Origin: Clostridia bacterium
GTDB lineage: Bacteria; Bacillota; Clostridia; Christensenellales; CAG-138
Direction of reading: 5' to 3'
Assembly: GCA_017541305.1 (NCBI GenBank)
Contig: JAFXZJ010000025.1
Coordinates: 1-64,000, forward strand
DNA: 64,000 bases
Part shown: positions 24,804-33,150 of the stretch, in pieces
How positions within the stretch are numbered: position 1 is the stretch's first letter
How the letters are laid out: each line of letters begins with the position of its first letter
Notes under the pieces: model-generated
Database searches by the model: none
Told to the model about the DNA's origin: nothing
What the model saw: only the letters and a program-made list of their open reading frames with translations
Program-made: the position numbers and the translations under genes

Positions 24804-26133
24804 GCTTTTTCGAGACCGCTTTGGCGATTATAAGGCCCACCGCGAGCACGGCGGCGGCTATCAGCGCCGCTATGAATATGGCGTTTGACGGCAGGAAGGA
24901 TTCGGTGCCGTCGGAATTGACTATCGTTTCGGCGTCGCGCAGCACCCACGCGCCTATGGCGGGGCCGACCACGCCGGGTATGAGCACCTGCGCTATTATG
25001 CGAAGGCCCTGGAATCTGCCCGCCATCGCCTCGGGGGTTTCGTTCCTTATCTTGGCGCCGAACACCGCCATGCCGGAGAGGAAGCCCGAGAGCATCAGAA
25101 GCGAGCCTATGAATATCGGTATGAGGAACCATATCTCATCCGCCTTGAGCGCCGCCGGGTAGAGCATGATAAGATACGGGCTCGTGAAGAACCACAGTAT
25201 AACGTAGCCGAGCATGAGCAGTATCAGCGGGTGGGCGACGCTGACGAAGAAGCCGTGCCTGTCGATGTATTTGCCGTAGAGCGCGGTGAATAAGGCGGCC
25301 AGGACTATCGCCGGGGCGAATATCAGCACGTAATTCGAAATGCCGAGCGTCTTTTCATAGAATATGATCAAATAGGGCATGAATATCTGGATCGAGATAT
25401 TGAATACGACGAAGGCGGCCAGCGTGAAGTAAAGCGCGGCGTGACGGCGCATCACGCCTGGGCGGAAGCCATAGAATATCGTTGCGAAATAGCCGAGCGT
25501 GTCGGGGTATTTCACCTTGGGCTCATCCACAATGAAGAAGCCGAGTATGCCTATTGCCAGCACCACCGCGCCGATCACCAGATAGATCGCCGTCCAGCTT
25601 TCGGCCTTGTCGAGATCGAAGCCCATGAAGCCGCCGAACACGGCGAGTATCGCCACGAGCGGCATCATGGAATTTATGCCCTCGGCTCTGCCGCGGTTGG
25701 TGGTATCGGTCATGTCGGTGAGCCATGCATTGTAGGCGGCGTCGTTTGCCGAGGAGCCGAAAAAGGTCATAACGCAGTCGAGCACTATCACCGCCGATAC
25801 TGCGGCCGAAGCGGCCGAGGCGGCTGAACCGAAGAGCGCCGATATCACGTCGAGCCGCACGAGCGCGAACGCCATTATCGACACGCCCCAGAGCACGTAA
25901 CCCAGGCACATGAATATCCTGCGCCTGCCGAGCCTGTCGGAAAGCGCGCCTATGAATATCGTGGTGAGCGTGGCGGCCGCCGCGCTTGCCGCGACCATGA
26001 GCGAGATATCGCCGGCGGAGGCGTTGAACATCTTGTAGATGAACACGTTGAAATACATGTTTTCAACGACCCAGGCGATCTGCCCCACGAGCGAGAATAT
26101 GATAAGAGCCAAATAGAATTTTCTTTTGTTCAT
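24787..26133 (-). CDS. MFS transporter, first gene of accessory operon
   Basis: 448 residues with about 12 hydrophobic helices. The loop 2-3 motif GALSDRLGRRR (61-71) is the major facilitator signature. WLTDMTDTTNRGRAEG in the first half and AVFGAKIRNETPEAMAGRFQGLR in the second resemble the nucleotide-sugar or glycoside-cation symporter-like group. Substrate unknown, but its gene overlaps a GH2 glycosidase, which suggests uptake of a glycoside. The promoter is at 26187-26215. Confidence 0.85.
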   Translation of the reverse strand: MNKRKFYLALIIFSLVGQIAWVVENMYFNVFIYKMFNASAGDISLMVAASAAAATLTTIFIGALSDRLGRRRIFMCLGYVLWGVSIMAFALVRLDVISALFGSAASAASAAVSAVIVLDCVMTFFGSSANDAAYNAWLTDMTDTTNRGRAEGINSMMPLVAILAVFGGFMGFDLDKAESWTAIYLVIGAVVLAIGILGFFIVDEPKVKYPDTLGYFATIFYGFRPGVMRRHAALYFTLAAFVVFNISIQIFMPYLIIFYEKTLGISNYVLIFAPAIVLAALFTALYGKYIDRHGFFVSVAHPLILLMLGYVILWFFTSPYLIMLYPAALKADEIWFLIPIFIGSLLMLSGFLSGMAVFGAKIRNETPEAMAGRFQGLRIIAQVLIPGVVGPAIGAWVLRDAETIVNSDGTESFLPSNAIFIAALIAAAVLAVGLIIAKAVSKKHEKAV

Positions 26134-26186
26134 ACTGCCTCCGATCCGTCTTACGGGATGCGCGCAGCTCCCGCTTTACTTTTACG

Positions 26187-26215
26187 ATTCTATCACTTTT
26201 TATATAATAAATCAA
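26187..26215 (-). promoter_or_regulatory. Promoter of the MFS-GH2 operon
   Basis: Minus-strand TTGATT (26210-26215) and TAGAAT (26187-26192) with a 17-bp spacer, divergent from the promoter at 26224-26252. The -35 boxes of the two are only nine bases apart, so a shared regulator could act on both. Confidence 0.7.
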
Positions 26216-26223
26216 TGAATGTA

Positions 26224-26252
26224 TTGTTATCCGGCGCAAAAAGTGATATAAT
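26224..26252 (+). promoter_or_regulatory. Promoter of the RCC1/dockerin gene
   Basis: TTGTTA (26224-26229) and TATAAT (26247-26252) with a 17-bp spacer, 31 bases before the ATG. TATAAT is within a short GTGATATAATCAC inverted repeat that could be an operator. Confidence 0.7.
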
Positions 26253-26283
26253 CACCTGTGACAAACTTTTCGGAGGCATATTG

Positions 26284-27642
26284 ATGAAAAAGATTGCTGC
26301 TCTCTTGCTTGCACTGATAATGTGCGTAATGCCGTTTGCCGTCAACGCCGACGGCGAAGCGCTGCCGCTTTCTCACGAATGGGCGGAGGTCAGCATGGGC
26401 GAGACCCATGCGGCCGCGATACAGCCCGTGGGCCTGGGCTATGCCTGGGGCTATAACTATAACGGAGCCATAGGCAACGGCGTGACCTCCAGCACGAACA
26501 CGACCGTTCCCTATAATTTCGCCGAAAACCTGAGGGCTGTCACGGTCAACCGCAAGACGACCCTTTCCATTGACAATAACGACGTGCTGCGCATCTGCGG
26601 CGAGATATGGTTCGGCAGCGGCGGCGAGACCGGCATGCCCATCCCCTACGTCTATTCCACGCCCATCGAATTCGCGCAGGACGTGCGCCACGCCGCAATG
26701 GGCTATAACCACATCATCTACGTCAAGAACGACGGCACCGTGTGGGTCTACGGCGAGAACGATTACGGTCAGCTGGGCGACGGCACCACCAACAACAGCT
26801 ACACCCCCAAACAGGTGACCTCCCTTTCCAACGTGGTTTACGTTGCCGCGGGCAACAACCTTTCCGCCGCGGTAAAGAGCGACGGCACGCTGTGGATGTG
26901 GGGCTTGAACACCTACGGTCAGGTCGGCAACAACTCCACCACCGATCGCAAGACCCCCGTGCAGGTATTGACCAACGTATTCTCCGTGAGCGTGATGGGC
27001 GATCACGTGCTTGCCCTCAAGAACGACGGCAGCGTGTGGGCATGGGGCCGCAACGATTACGGTCAGCTTGGCAAGGGCAGCACCTCTGTGCAGAGGACTC
27101 CCGTGCAGGTCATGACGGGCGCTGCGCAGGTCAGCGCGGGCTATTATCACAGCGCCGTGCTCAAGACCGACGGCACGCTGTGGTTTGCGGGGCGCAGCTA
27201 TCGCGGCTGCTTCGGCAACGGCACGCCCGGAAGCTATTCCGCCGCCAATTCCACTTTCACCCAGACCGCGGGCAGCTATGCTGCTGTAAAATGCGGCCTT
27301 GACGCCACCATTGCCGTCGCGGCAACGGGTCAGCTCTACACCGCGGGCTATAACGGCTACGGTCAGCTGGGCACCGGCTCCACCGCCCAGTCCGTTCCCG
27401 CGTTCACTCCCATCGACGTGTGGGTGTTCGGCGGCGAAGATCCTCAGGAGCCCCTCATCGGCGACGTTGACGTCAACGGCAAGGTCGAATTCGCCGACGT
27501 GTCGCTCTACGCCTCATATCTTCTCAATCTTGTCACTCTCACCGAGCAGGGCTTGATCAACGCCGACGCCAACCAGGACGGCACGCTCAACAGCCTTGAT
27601 ACCGCCGCCATCTACAGGATCGCGCTGAGCAACGTGAAATAA
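26284..27642 (+). CDS. Secreted RCC1-repeat protein with C-terminal dockerin
   Basis: 452 residues from ATG 26284 behind GGAGG. Residues 1-21 are a signal peptide ending VNA. Residues 30-380 hold about six to seven RCC1-type repeats of around 50 residues (LKNDGSVWAWGRNDYGQLGK is typical), predicted to form a beta-propeller for binding. Residues 392-452 form a type I dockerin: two calcium-loop segments, DVDVNGKVEFADVSLYASYL and DANQDGTLNSLDTAAIYRIA. The dockerin implies attachment to a cohesin protein on the cell surface or in a multiprotein complex. No catalytic domain is visible. A terminator follows. Confidence 0.9.
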   Translation: MKKIAALLLALIMCVMPFAVNADGEALPLSHEWAEVSMGETHAAAIQPVGLGYAWGYNYNGAIGNGVTSSTNTTVPYNFAENLRAVTVNRKTTLSIDNNDVLRICGEIWFGSGGETGMPIPYVYSTPIEFAQDVRHAAMGYNHIIYVKNDGTVWVYGENDYGQLGDGTTNNSYTPKQVTSLSNVVYVAAGNNLSAAVKSDGTLWMWGLNTYGQVGNNSTTDRKTPVQVLTNVFSVSVMGDHVLALKNDGSVWAWGRNDYGQLGKGSTSVQRTPVQVMTGAAQVSAGYYHSAVLKTDGTLWFAGRSYRGCFGNGTPGSYSAANSTFTQTAGSYAAVKCGLDATIAVAATGQLYTAGYNGYGQLGTGSTAQSVPAFTPIDVWVFGGEDPQEPLIGDVDVNGKVEFADVSLYASYLLNLVTLTEQGLINADANQDGTLNSLDTAAIYRIALSNVK

Positions 27643-27655
27643 CGAATACGGCCTT

Positions 27656-27689
27656 GAAGCCGGGCGGACCGCTCGGCTTCATTCATTTT
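27656..27689 (+). terminator. Terminator of the RCC1/dockerin gene
   Basis: GAAGCCGGGCGG pairs with CCGCTCGGCTTC (27656-27680, one G-U) and is followed by ATTCATTTT. It lies immediately before the next start codon at 27693. Confidence 0.8.
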
Positions 27690-27692
27690 GCC

Positions 27693-28247
27693 ATGGAAAG
27701 AACGCGCCTTACGCATCCCTTCCCGCCGGTCTGCGACGGGAACTCGAAAATACTCATACTCGGCTCATTCCCCTCCGCCGCCTCACGCGGGGTGAATTTC
27801 TTTTACGGGCACCCGCGCAACCGGTTCTGGAAGGTGATGGAGCGGCTTTTTTCAGAGCCCGTGCCCGACGATATTGAGGGCAGGAGGGCTTTTCTTCTGC
27901 GTCACCGCGTTGCGCTGTGGGATTCAATCGCGTCGTGCACCATAGTGGGCTCGTCGGATTCGAGCATAAGGGACGTTTCGCCCAATAAAATATCGGAGCT
28001 CCTTGAAAAAGCTCCGATAGAGAAGATATTCTGCAACGGGAAGACCTCGCACGCATGCTATGAAAAATACGTGTTCCCGGAAACGGGCGTGCATGCCGCC
28101 GCGCTTCCTTCCACCAGCCCTGCGAACGCCGCTTACTCGCTCGACAGGCTTGCCGCCGAGTGGCGGGAACTAATCTTCGGCAAAGCCCAGGGTCTCGCCC
28201 ATGGTGAAGGGCAGGCCGAACGAGGGCCAGCGCTCACCGAGCTTTGA
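27693..28247 (+). CDS. Hypoxanthine-DNA (deoxyinosine) glycosylase, UDG family 6-like
   Basis: 184 residues from the ATG at 27693. ILILGSFPS, SRGVNFFYGHPRNRFWKVM and a final ALPSTSPANA segment match the uracil-DNA-glycosylase superfamily. More specifically they match the hypoxanthine-DNA glycosylases that remove deaminated adenine from DNA. There is no clear SD, and the start directly follows a terminator hairpin, so the gene may rely on read-through. Its last 78 bases overlap the convergent zinc-ribbon gene. The usual family end (RLAAEWREL) lies near the start of the overlap, making the final 25 residues an extension. Confidence 0.85.
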   Translation: MERTRLTHPFPPVCDGNSKILILGSFPSAASRGVNFFYGHPRNRFWKVMERLFSEPVPDDIEGRRAFLLRHRVALWDSIASCTIVGSSDSSIRDVSPNKISELLEKAPIEKIFCNGKTSHACYEKYVFPETGVHAAALPSTSPANAAYSLDRLAAEWRELIFGKAQGLAHGEGQAERGPALTEL

Positions 28248-29468
28248 CACCGAATAGCCCGTCATTGACCGCATGATGGCCTCCGCGCTCTCACGGAAAT
28301 CCGTGCTGCCCTCATATATCTGCAGCTTGATCGGATCGCCCGGCCTGTATTCGCCGAGCGATATCCTGCCCTCGCCGTAGATCCCGAAGGACGAGCTGCT
28401 CAAGGGCACCGTGTGCGAGCCGCTTGCGGCCTCGAGCGAGCACTGGAAGGTGACCGAGGCGAGCTGCGTGTTGCCCTCGGTGAATATCACGTTGGTCTCG
28501 TAATAAAGCTTGAGCCCCGAATCGTAGATATCGCAGCAGAGCGTCGTTATGCCCGAATCGGGGAAATAGATGAGCTCGACGTATTTGGTGATGCTCAGCC
28601 CGTCCTCCACCGTGCGGCTGTTATCCACAACGTAATAGAAGCACTGCGATTCAAGATCACGCTCGCCCTCTCTCATGATGAGATCGGCGAGCATTTCCGA
28701 TTTATGCCTGTAAACGAACACCTCGAGCGCGGCGCTCAATTCGCCCGTGCGGGCGGTTATGCGCGTCCTGCCGCTGCGGCGCGCGCGGAAGGTTCCTTCG
28801 CCGCGCAGCTCGAGCATATCCTCGTCGAATTCGAAAACCAGATCGTCACGCCCGGCTTCCTTGGGCTGCACGGTAAGCTCCGGGGTGAATTCCCCGCCCA
28901 CGGGCACTGCGGTCTCACGCTCGGAGAAGGAGAGCGATTCGGGACGGATATATGCCCTGACGGTGAAGCTGCCCGTGACCCCATTGCCCGTAACGGCGGA
29001 AACGACCGCCTCGCCCCGGCCGACCACGCGGACGAGCCCGGCGCCGGCGATCATGGCAACGCTTTCATCCGAGCTGACCCAGGAGAGCTTTTCCGGAGAG
29101 GATTCCTCGGGATAGTATTCGGGTGTGAGCCTTATCTCGTCGCCCGTGCTGTAATATTGCTTGAGCGGTTCCGCCCCGAGCGTGACGGCGGTGGGCTCGG
29201 CTTTGACGCTTAGGTAAGCCGTGCTTACGTATTTTCCCGATACCGCCAGCAGCGCGAGCACGACGCCGCCGGCAAGCAGCAAACATAAAAGCCCCGCCAG
29301 CGCGGCCTTTACGCGGCTTGACGCAAGCCTTCGCCTGCTTAAGGGGCTTCCGCAGCGGGGGCAGAACTCATCCCCGCGCATATGAGCAAGGGTATGCCCG
29401 CAGCTTGGGCATACCCTTGCGTTTTCGTTAATTAAAGCTTCGCCGCTTCGATTATCATTTCTATGCAT
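28170..29468 (-). CDS. Zinc-ribbon membrane protein with bacterial Ig-like domain
   Basis: 432 residues from ATG 29468, which overlaps the end of the kinase-like gene by 37 bases. A zinc ribbon (CPSC at 20-23, CPRC further on) is followed by one transmembrane helix (about 55-78) and an outer region. That region has a Big2-like domain (LSWVSSDESVAMIAGAGLV), a second beta domain and a mixed C-terminal domain starting YRHKSEMLADLI. Zinc ribbon plus helix plus outer domain is a frequent clostridial layout with unknown function. There is no better start downstream that keeps the ribbon. A perfect 14-bp inverted repeat covers the codons of the first Cys pair. Confidence 0.75.
   Translation of the reverse strand: MHRNDNRSGEALINENARVCPSCGHTLAHMRGDEFCPRCGSPLSRRRLASSRVKAALAGLLCLLLAGGVVLALLAVSGKYVSTAYLSVKAEPTAVTLGAEPLKQYYSTGDEIRLTPEYYPEESSPEKLSWVSSDESVAMIAGAGLVRVVGRGEAVVSAVTGNGVTGSFTVRAYIRPESLSFSERETAVPVGGEFTPELTVQPKEAGRDDLVFEFDEDMLELRGEGTFRARRSGRTRITARTGELSAALEVFVYRHKSEMLADLIMREGERDLESQCFYYVVDNSRTVEDGLSITKYVELIYFPDSGITTLCCDIYDSGLKLYYETNVIFTEGNTQLASVTFQCSLEAASGSHTVPLSSSSFGIYGEGRISLGEYRPGDPIKLQIYEGSTDFRESAEAIMRSMTGYSVSKLGERWPSFGLPFTMGETLGFAED
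29386..29420. repeat. Perfect 14-bp inverted repeat at the kinase/zinc-ribbon junction
   Basis: GCAAGGGTATGCCC and its exact complement are separated by seven bases. On the minus strand it lies 12 bases after the kinase-like stop, and inside the zinc-ribbon coding region. On the plus strand it is followed by GTTTTCGTTAATT, a terminator shape that would stop antisense transcription. Confidence 0.85.
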
Positions 29469-30031
29469 CGTTCGATACCGAATGTTTCGCTGTTGAGGCA
29501 GAGATCGTAATTCCTGCTGTCGCCCCAGGTGCCGCCGGTGAAGTGCTTGTAATTGATGGCGCGCTTGGTGTCCTTATCCTTCAGGCGCTCCTCGGGCTTC
29601 TTTTCGCTCTCGCCGTAAAGGCGCACGATGCGCTCGGCCCTGGCCTCCATGGGCGCGTGGATGAACACGTTGAGGCAATCCTGCCTGTCCTTTAAGATAT
29701 AGTCCGCGCAGCGGCCGACTATCACGCAGGGCTCCTTTTCGACGATCTCGAGTATCGCGTTCCTCTGGACGACCCAAAGGTAATCATAGGCGCTCATGCC
29801 GCCCATGACCCTGGGCGCTCCTATGAAGCTGGAGGCCAGCGAGAAGAAGCTCTTGGAGGGAGCGTATTCGCCGTTTTTCTCTATGTATTCATCGGAAAAG
29901 CCCGTCTTTTCGGCAACCTTCTTGATGAGCTCCTTATCGTAATACGCCATGCCGAGCCTTTCGGCAACGCCCTTTGCGATGGTCCTTCCGCCGGAGCCGA
30001 ACTGACGGCTGACTGTGATTATGCGTTTCAT
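29432..30031 (-). CDS. Cytidylate kinase-like family protein
   Basis: 199 residues. The P-loop variant SRQFGSGGRTIAKGVAERL at the N-terminus, YDKELI, a NGEYAPSKSF segment, IVGRCADYILKD and FIHAPMEARAERI match the cytidylate-kinase-like family (Cytidylate_kin2). These are small nucleotide-kinase-fold proteins widespread in gut clostridia whose substrate is not known. Canonical Cmk features for CMP binding are not complete, so I do not call it Cmk. Confidence 0.85.
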   Translation of the reverse strand: MKRIITVSRQFGSGGRTIAKGVAERLGMAYYDKELIKKVAEKTGFSDEYIEKNGEYAPSKSFFSLASSFIGAPRVMGGMSAYDYLWVVQRNAILEIVEKEPCVIVGRCADYILKDRQDCLNVFIHAPMEARAERIVRLYGESEKKPEERLKDKDTKRAINYKHFTGGTWGDSRNYDLCLNSETFGIERCIEMIIEAAKL

Positions 30032-30088
30032 GTCGGTACCTCCGTTCCGATTATCTCGCGCTAATTATATACTCTTCGTTTCGCTTTG

Positions 30089-30643
30089 TCAAGCGCATTC
30101 ATCGGGGAATATCTCAAACAGCACCACCGTCCCGTCGGTGCGGTATTCGCCGGGATCGACCGAGGCAAAGTCGTATTTCGAGAGCAGCGCGCTGGTGCAG
30201 CGGGAGCAACCATTGCAGAAGGCGACCGCGCAGGTATCCGGCGCGAATATGAACGCAAGCGCGTTTTCGGGCACGGTGAATACGCCGGCGGCGATGCGCA
30301 TATCCCCTTTTGCCCCCTTGAGCATGAGGTTAAGATCGCGTCCCCTGCCGCGGCAGGTCACGGCGTCCTCTCCCGAAAACTCGAGCACGCGGCCATAGGG
30401 AAGCTCGATATCCCGCCCGTTAACGGTGAGCCCGAAGCCCGCGCAGAGCGGCGTGAGGAAGCGCTTTACGCCGGGAAGAGAGGTGAAGGTCGATTCGTCT
30501 ATATCGACCGTGGCGGTGGATATGCGCGCTTCGAAGCGGCGCTCCGGATACGACGCGCCCTTGGGCCAAATGAAAAGCTCGGTCGTTTTGCCTCCCGACC
30601 ACTCCGTGGTTTTGAATTCGCTTTCGGGTATGATCCGTATCAT
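30089..30643 (-). CDS. HutD/Ves family cupin protein
   Basis: 184 residues. The opening FKTTEWSGGKTTELFIWPKG, then RFEARISTATVDIDESTFTSLPGVKR and ALCAG/GFGLTVNG-type strands match the HutD/Ves bicupin family, linked to histidine utilisation or cold stress in other bacteria. A cluster of cysteines near residues 140-150 (FCNGCSRCTSA) is unusual for the family and could bind a metal. No histidine-degradation genes are nearby, so the pathway is unclear. Confidence 0.85.
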   Translation of the reverse strand: MIRIIPESEFKTTEWSGGKTTELFIWPKGASYPERRFEARISTATVDIDESTFTSLPGVKRFLTPLCAGFGLTVNGRDIELPYGRVLEFSGEDAVTCRGRGRDLNLMLKGAKGDMRIAAGVFTVPENALAFIFAPDTCAVAFCNGCSRCTSALLSKYDFASVDPGEYRTDGTVVLFEIFPDECA

Positions 30644-30770
30644 GCACAGCCTCCATAAAAACAGTTTGCTTAAATTATTGTAACGCAGTAAGGGCTGTTT
30701 TTCAACACAAAAAGCGTCGGCCGCACTTTGGATATTTAAAAATATACTGCAAATTCGGCCTTTTTGGGTA

Positions 30771-30799
30771 TTGCCCGATGATGGCTGCCGTGGTATAAT
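30771..30799 (+). promoter_or_regulatory. Promoter of rpsF-ssb-rpsR
   Basis: TTGCCC (30771-30776) and TATAAT (30794-30799) with a 17-bp spacer. The predicted transcript has a leader of about 60 bases. Confidence 0.75.
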
Positions 30800-30805
30800 G
30801 AAATG

Positions 30806-30866
30806 TCAGCACCATACTTACCCCGTGAGATACCGGGGTCAACAGACCACAAGGAGGTGAAAAGTA
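30806..30866 (+). promoter_or_regulatory. rpsF leader with possible S6:S18-binding hairpin
   Basis: A stem ACCCCG/CGGGGT (30820-30839) with an eight-base loop lies between the promoter and the AAGGAGGTG SD. Leaders bound by the S6:S18 complex are known before rpsF in many bacteria and carry a GC-rich hairpin with a CCG. Assignment rests on position and the simple stem only. Confidence 0.35.
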
Positions 30867-31154
30867 ATGAATAAGTATGAAACTCTGTACGTCATCAATG
30901 CTGAGCTTACCGATGAGGAAACCAAGTCCGTGATCGAGAAGTTCACCAAGGTCATCACCGATAACGGCGGTGAGATCGAAAAGGTCGATGAGTGGGGCAA
31001 GCGCCGTCTTGCATACCCCATCAACTACAAGACCGAGGGTTACTACGTGCTCGTTCTCTTCGAGGCGGAAGGTCCCGTCCCCGCGGAGCTGCAGCGTAAC
31101 CTGAAGAATGACGAGCGTATCATGCGTTATGTCGTCGAGCGCAGGGAAGCCTGA
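30867..31154 (+). CDS. rpsF: 30S ribosomal protein S6
   Basis: 95 residues, normal length. It binds S18 on the platform of the small subunit. MNKYETLYVINAELTDEETK, the central WGKRRLAYPINYKTEGYYVL and the end DERIMRYVVERRE are typical S6 blocks. Strong SD (AAGGAGGTG) and first gene of the classical rpsF-ssb-rpsR operon. Confidence 0.97.
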   Translation: MNKYETLYVINAELTDEETKSVIEKFTKVITDNGGEIEKVDEWGKRRLAYPINYKTEGYYVLVLFEAEGPVPAELQRNLKNDERIMRYVVERREA

Positions 31155-31186
31155 GCTTGAATGCCCGTCTTTAAGAAAGGAACCTT

Positions 31187-31696
31187 ATGAATAAACTGAC
31201 CATAATCGGAAATTTAACGGCTGATCCCGAGCTTCGCACGATCCCCTCGGGCGTAAGCGTATGCACGTTCACCGTCGCCGTCAACCGCCGCTATTCCGGC
31301 AATAAGGACGACCGTCAGACCGATTTCTTCCGCGTTTCCGCGTGGAGGCAGCTGGGCGAGAACTGCTCGCGCTTCCTCTCCAAGGGCAGGAAGGTCTGCG
31401 TCGTGGGCGAAGTCTCCGCCAGGGCCTTCGAGGGCAAGGACGGCACGCTTCGCGCCTCGCTCGAGGTCACTGCGGACGAGGTCGAATTCCTCAGCCCCCG
31501 CGAATCCGCCGGCTATCCCCAGCAGGGCGGCTATCAGCAGCCTCAGCAGAGCACTCCCTATGGCGACAACAAGCGCCAGGGTCAGGGCTGGAACAACGAG
31601 CCCGTTTCCGCTCCCGCCGATAACATGACCGGCACCGCGTTCGGCGATATCGCCGGCGGCTTTACCGAGATCACCGATTCCGATTTGCCATTCTGA
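31187..31696 (+). CDS. ssb: Single-stranded DNA-binding protein
   Basis: 169 residues. OB-fold region 1-105 ([41 protein letters not shown]), then a Gln/Gly/Pro-rich flexible linker and the acidic tip DSDLPF, which recruits repair and replication proteins. Second gene of the rpsF operon. SD AAGGAA. Confidence 0.97.
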   Translation: MNKLTIIGNLTADPELRTIPSGVSVCTFTVAVNRRYSGNKDDRQTDFFRVSAWRQLGENCSRFLSKGRKVCVVGEVSARAFEGKDGTLRASLEVTADEVEFLSPRESAGYPQQGGYQQPQQSTPYGDNKRQGQGWNNEPVSAPADNMTGTAFGDIAGGFTEITDSDLPF

Positions 31697-31718
31697 TTTT
31701 GTGAAAGGAGAAAATATC

Positions 31719-31961
31719 ATGGAAGATCGCAAGATGAAGCCCCGTCCCAAGAAGAGCAGGCGCAAGGTTTGCCAGTTCTGCGTGGATCACGTTGAGCATA
31801 TCGACTACAAGGATACCGCCCGTCTTCGCAAGTTCATCACCGAGCGCGGCAAGATCATGCCCCGCCGTATGAGCGGCGTATGCGCCGAGCATCAGAGGAC
31901 TCTTGCAAAGGCCATCAAGACCGCCCGCCAGGTAGCGCTTCTGCCCTACGTTGCCGAGTGA
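31719..31961 (+). CDS. rpsR: 30S ribosomal protein S18, zinc-binding form
   Basis: 80 residues from ATG 31719 (SD AAGGAG). CQFCVDH near the N-terminus and CAEHQ in the middle give the three or four ligands of the zinc-ribbon (C+) form of S18. ArgLys-rich segments ([17 protein letters not shown]) contact 16S rRNA. A strong terminator follows; rplI (L9), often the next gene, is absent. Confidence 0.96.
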   Translation: MEDRKMKPRPKKSRRKVCQFCVDHVEHIDYKDTARLRKFITERGKIMPRRMSGVCAEHQRTLAKAIKTARQVALLPYVAE

Positions 31962-31989
31962 TCGAACTTCCCCAATATGATGTTGACGC

Positions 31990-32019
31990 CCCCATGTGAA
32001 AGCATGGGGTTTTTATTTT
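31990..32019 (+). terminator. Terminator of rpsF-ssb-rpsR
   Basis: CCCCATG and CATGGGG around a six-base loop, followed by TTTTTATTTT. Confidence 0.93.
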
Positions 32020-32050
32020 CCCCGGCGCGCTTCTGCCCGTTTTTCCCATC

Positions 32051-32079
32051 TTGACCTTACGGCGCATTTTTAATATAAT
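32051..32079 (+). promoter_or_regulatory. Promoter of the acyltransferase gene
   Basis: TTGACC (32051-32056) and TATAAT (32074-32079) with a 17-bp spacer, 29 bases before the start codon. Confidence 0.8.
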
Positions 32080-32108
32080 TATCGAAGCAAACGGGGAAAG
32101 CTTCCGAA

Positions 32109-33095
32109 ATGATCGCATTCATCGTCTTTTTAAGGGCCCTTGCCGCCTGCATAATCACCAATGCCCACTACGTAGGCGTATATCCGAACGATATCATCGC
32201 CAGCGGCGGGCTTATAGGCGACGTCCTTTTCTTTGCCGTTTCGGGCTACTGCCTTTACAATATCAAATATCCCCTTGGCTTCAAGGGCTTCATACGCTGG
32301 TACGGCAGGCGCGTTTGGCGCATATTCCCGCCGGTCGTGATCATAACCGCGGTCTATATGCTGGTCGGCTTCTACAAGCTCGGGCATTACGACCTTGTAT
32401 GGTGGTATCTCTATCCCACCGCATATCATTTTGTGGTTTCGATATTGCTGCTTTACATACCCTATTTCTTCATTATCAAGATCGAGGCGCTCAAAAGCCG
32501 CCTGCCGCTTGTCATGCTTGCCGTTTTCGCGGCGTATCTGGTACTCTATTTCACCGTGTATGACAAAAGCGCGTATCATATCGACAACGTGCGCGAGCCC
32601 ATGATACGCTTTATCTATTTCGAGAGCATGCTGCTGGGAGCGTGGTTCAGAAGGAACGACGAAAAATACCGAGGCCGCTTCTCGCCTATTCACCCCATTG
32701 CCGCGCTGCTGTTTGCGGGAGCGTATTTTGCGCTTAAGATGCTCTTTACAAAGCGTCCGGAAGCGGGCTCGTTTCAATTTGCCGGGCAGCTCGCCGTATT
32801 CGCGGTGCTCTTCTTCACGTTCCGCACCTTCATGGGGCTTGACGGCAGGCTTTCACGAGCTCCGAAATGGGTCATGAAGCCCGTTTCGTTCATTGCAGGA
32901 GCCGCGCTGGAGATATACGTCGTGCAGTCACAGCTGATAATATGGATCAACCGTTTCGGCATTCCCTTTCCGCTCAACTGGCTCGTTATCACCGCGGCGA
33001 TACTGCTTGCGGGCTTCCTGCTGCACGCCGTGTGCGGGCTTCTTTACAGGCTGACCGACAGGCTTTTGAAGCGTGACGGGAAAACCTCCGCTTGA
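32109..33095 (+). CDS. Membrane acyltransferase, family 3
   Basis: 328 residues with about ten hydrophobic helices. FLRALAACIITNAHY with its His, then FFAVSGYCLY and a RWYGRRVWRIFPP motif are typical of acyltransferase 3 proteins. These move acetyl or succinyl groups onto exported sugars, lipids or peptidoglycan. Sequence cannot tell the acceptor. It stands alone with its own promoter, and the promoter of the next gene overlaps its stop codon. Confidence 0.85.
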   Translation: MIAFIVFLRALAACIITNAHYVGVYPNDIIASGGLIGDVLFFAVSGYCLYNIKYPLGFKGFIRWYGRRVWRIFPPVVIITAVYMLVGFYKLGHYDLVWWYLYPTAYHFVVSILLLYIPYFFIIKIEALKSRLPLVMLAVFAAYLVLYFTVYDKSAYHIDNVREPMIRFIYFESMLLGAWFRRNDEKYRGRFSPIHPIAALLFAGAYFALKMLFTKRPEAGSFQFAGQLAVFAVLFFTFRTFMGLDGRLSRAPKWVMKPVSFIAGAALEIYVVQSQLIIWINRFGIPFPLNWLVITAAILLAGFLLHAVCGLLYRLTDRLLKRDGKTSA

Positions 33096-33120
33096 CCGCG
33101 GCCGCGTTTGCGTATATAAT
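33092..33120 (+). promoter_or_regulatory. Promoter of the leucine-rich dockerin gene
   Basis: TTGACC (33092-33097, overlapping the acyltransferase stop) and TATAAT (33115-33120) with a 17-bp spacer. Confidence 0.8.
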
Positions 33121-33150
33121 ATGATCATTCTTTCCCGGAGGCTTGAATTT

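Noticed and set aside
29386-29420. Rho-independent terminator of the cytidylate-kinase-like gene
   Set aside because: The hairpin is perfect, but no U run follows on the minus strand, and it lies inside the next coding region.
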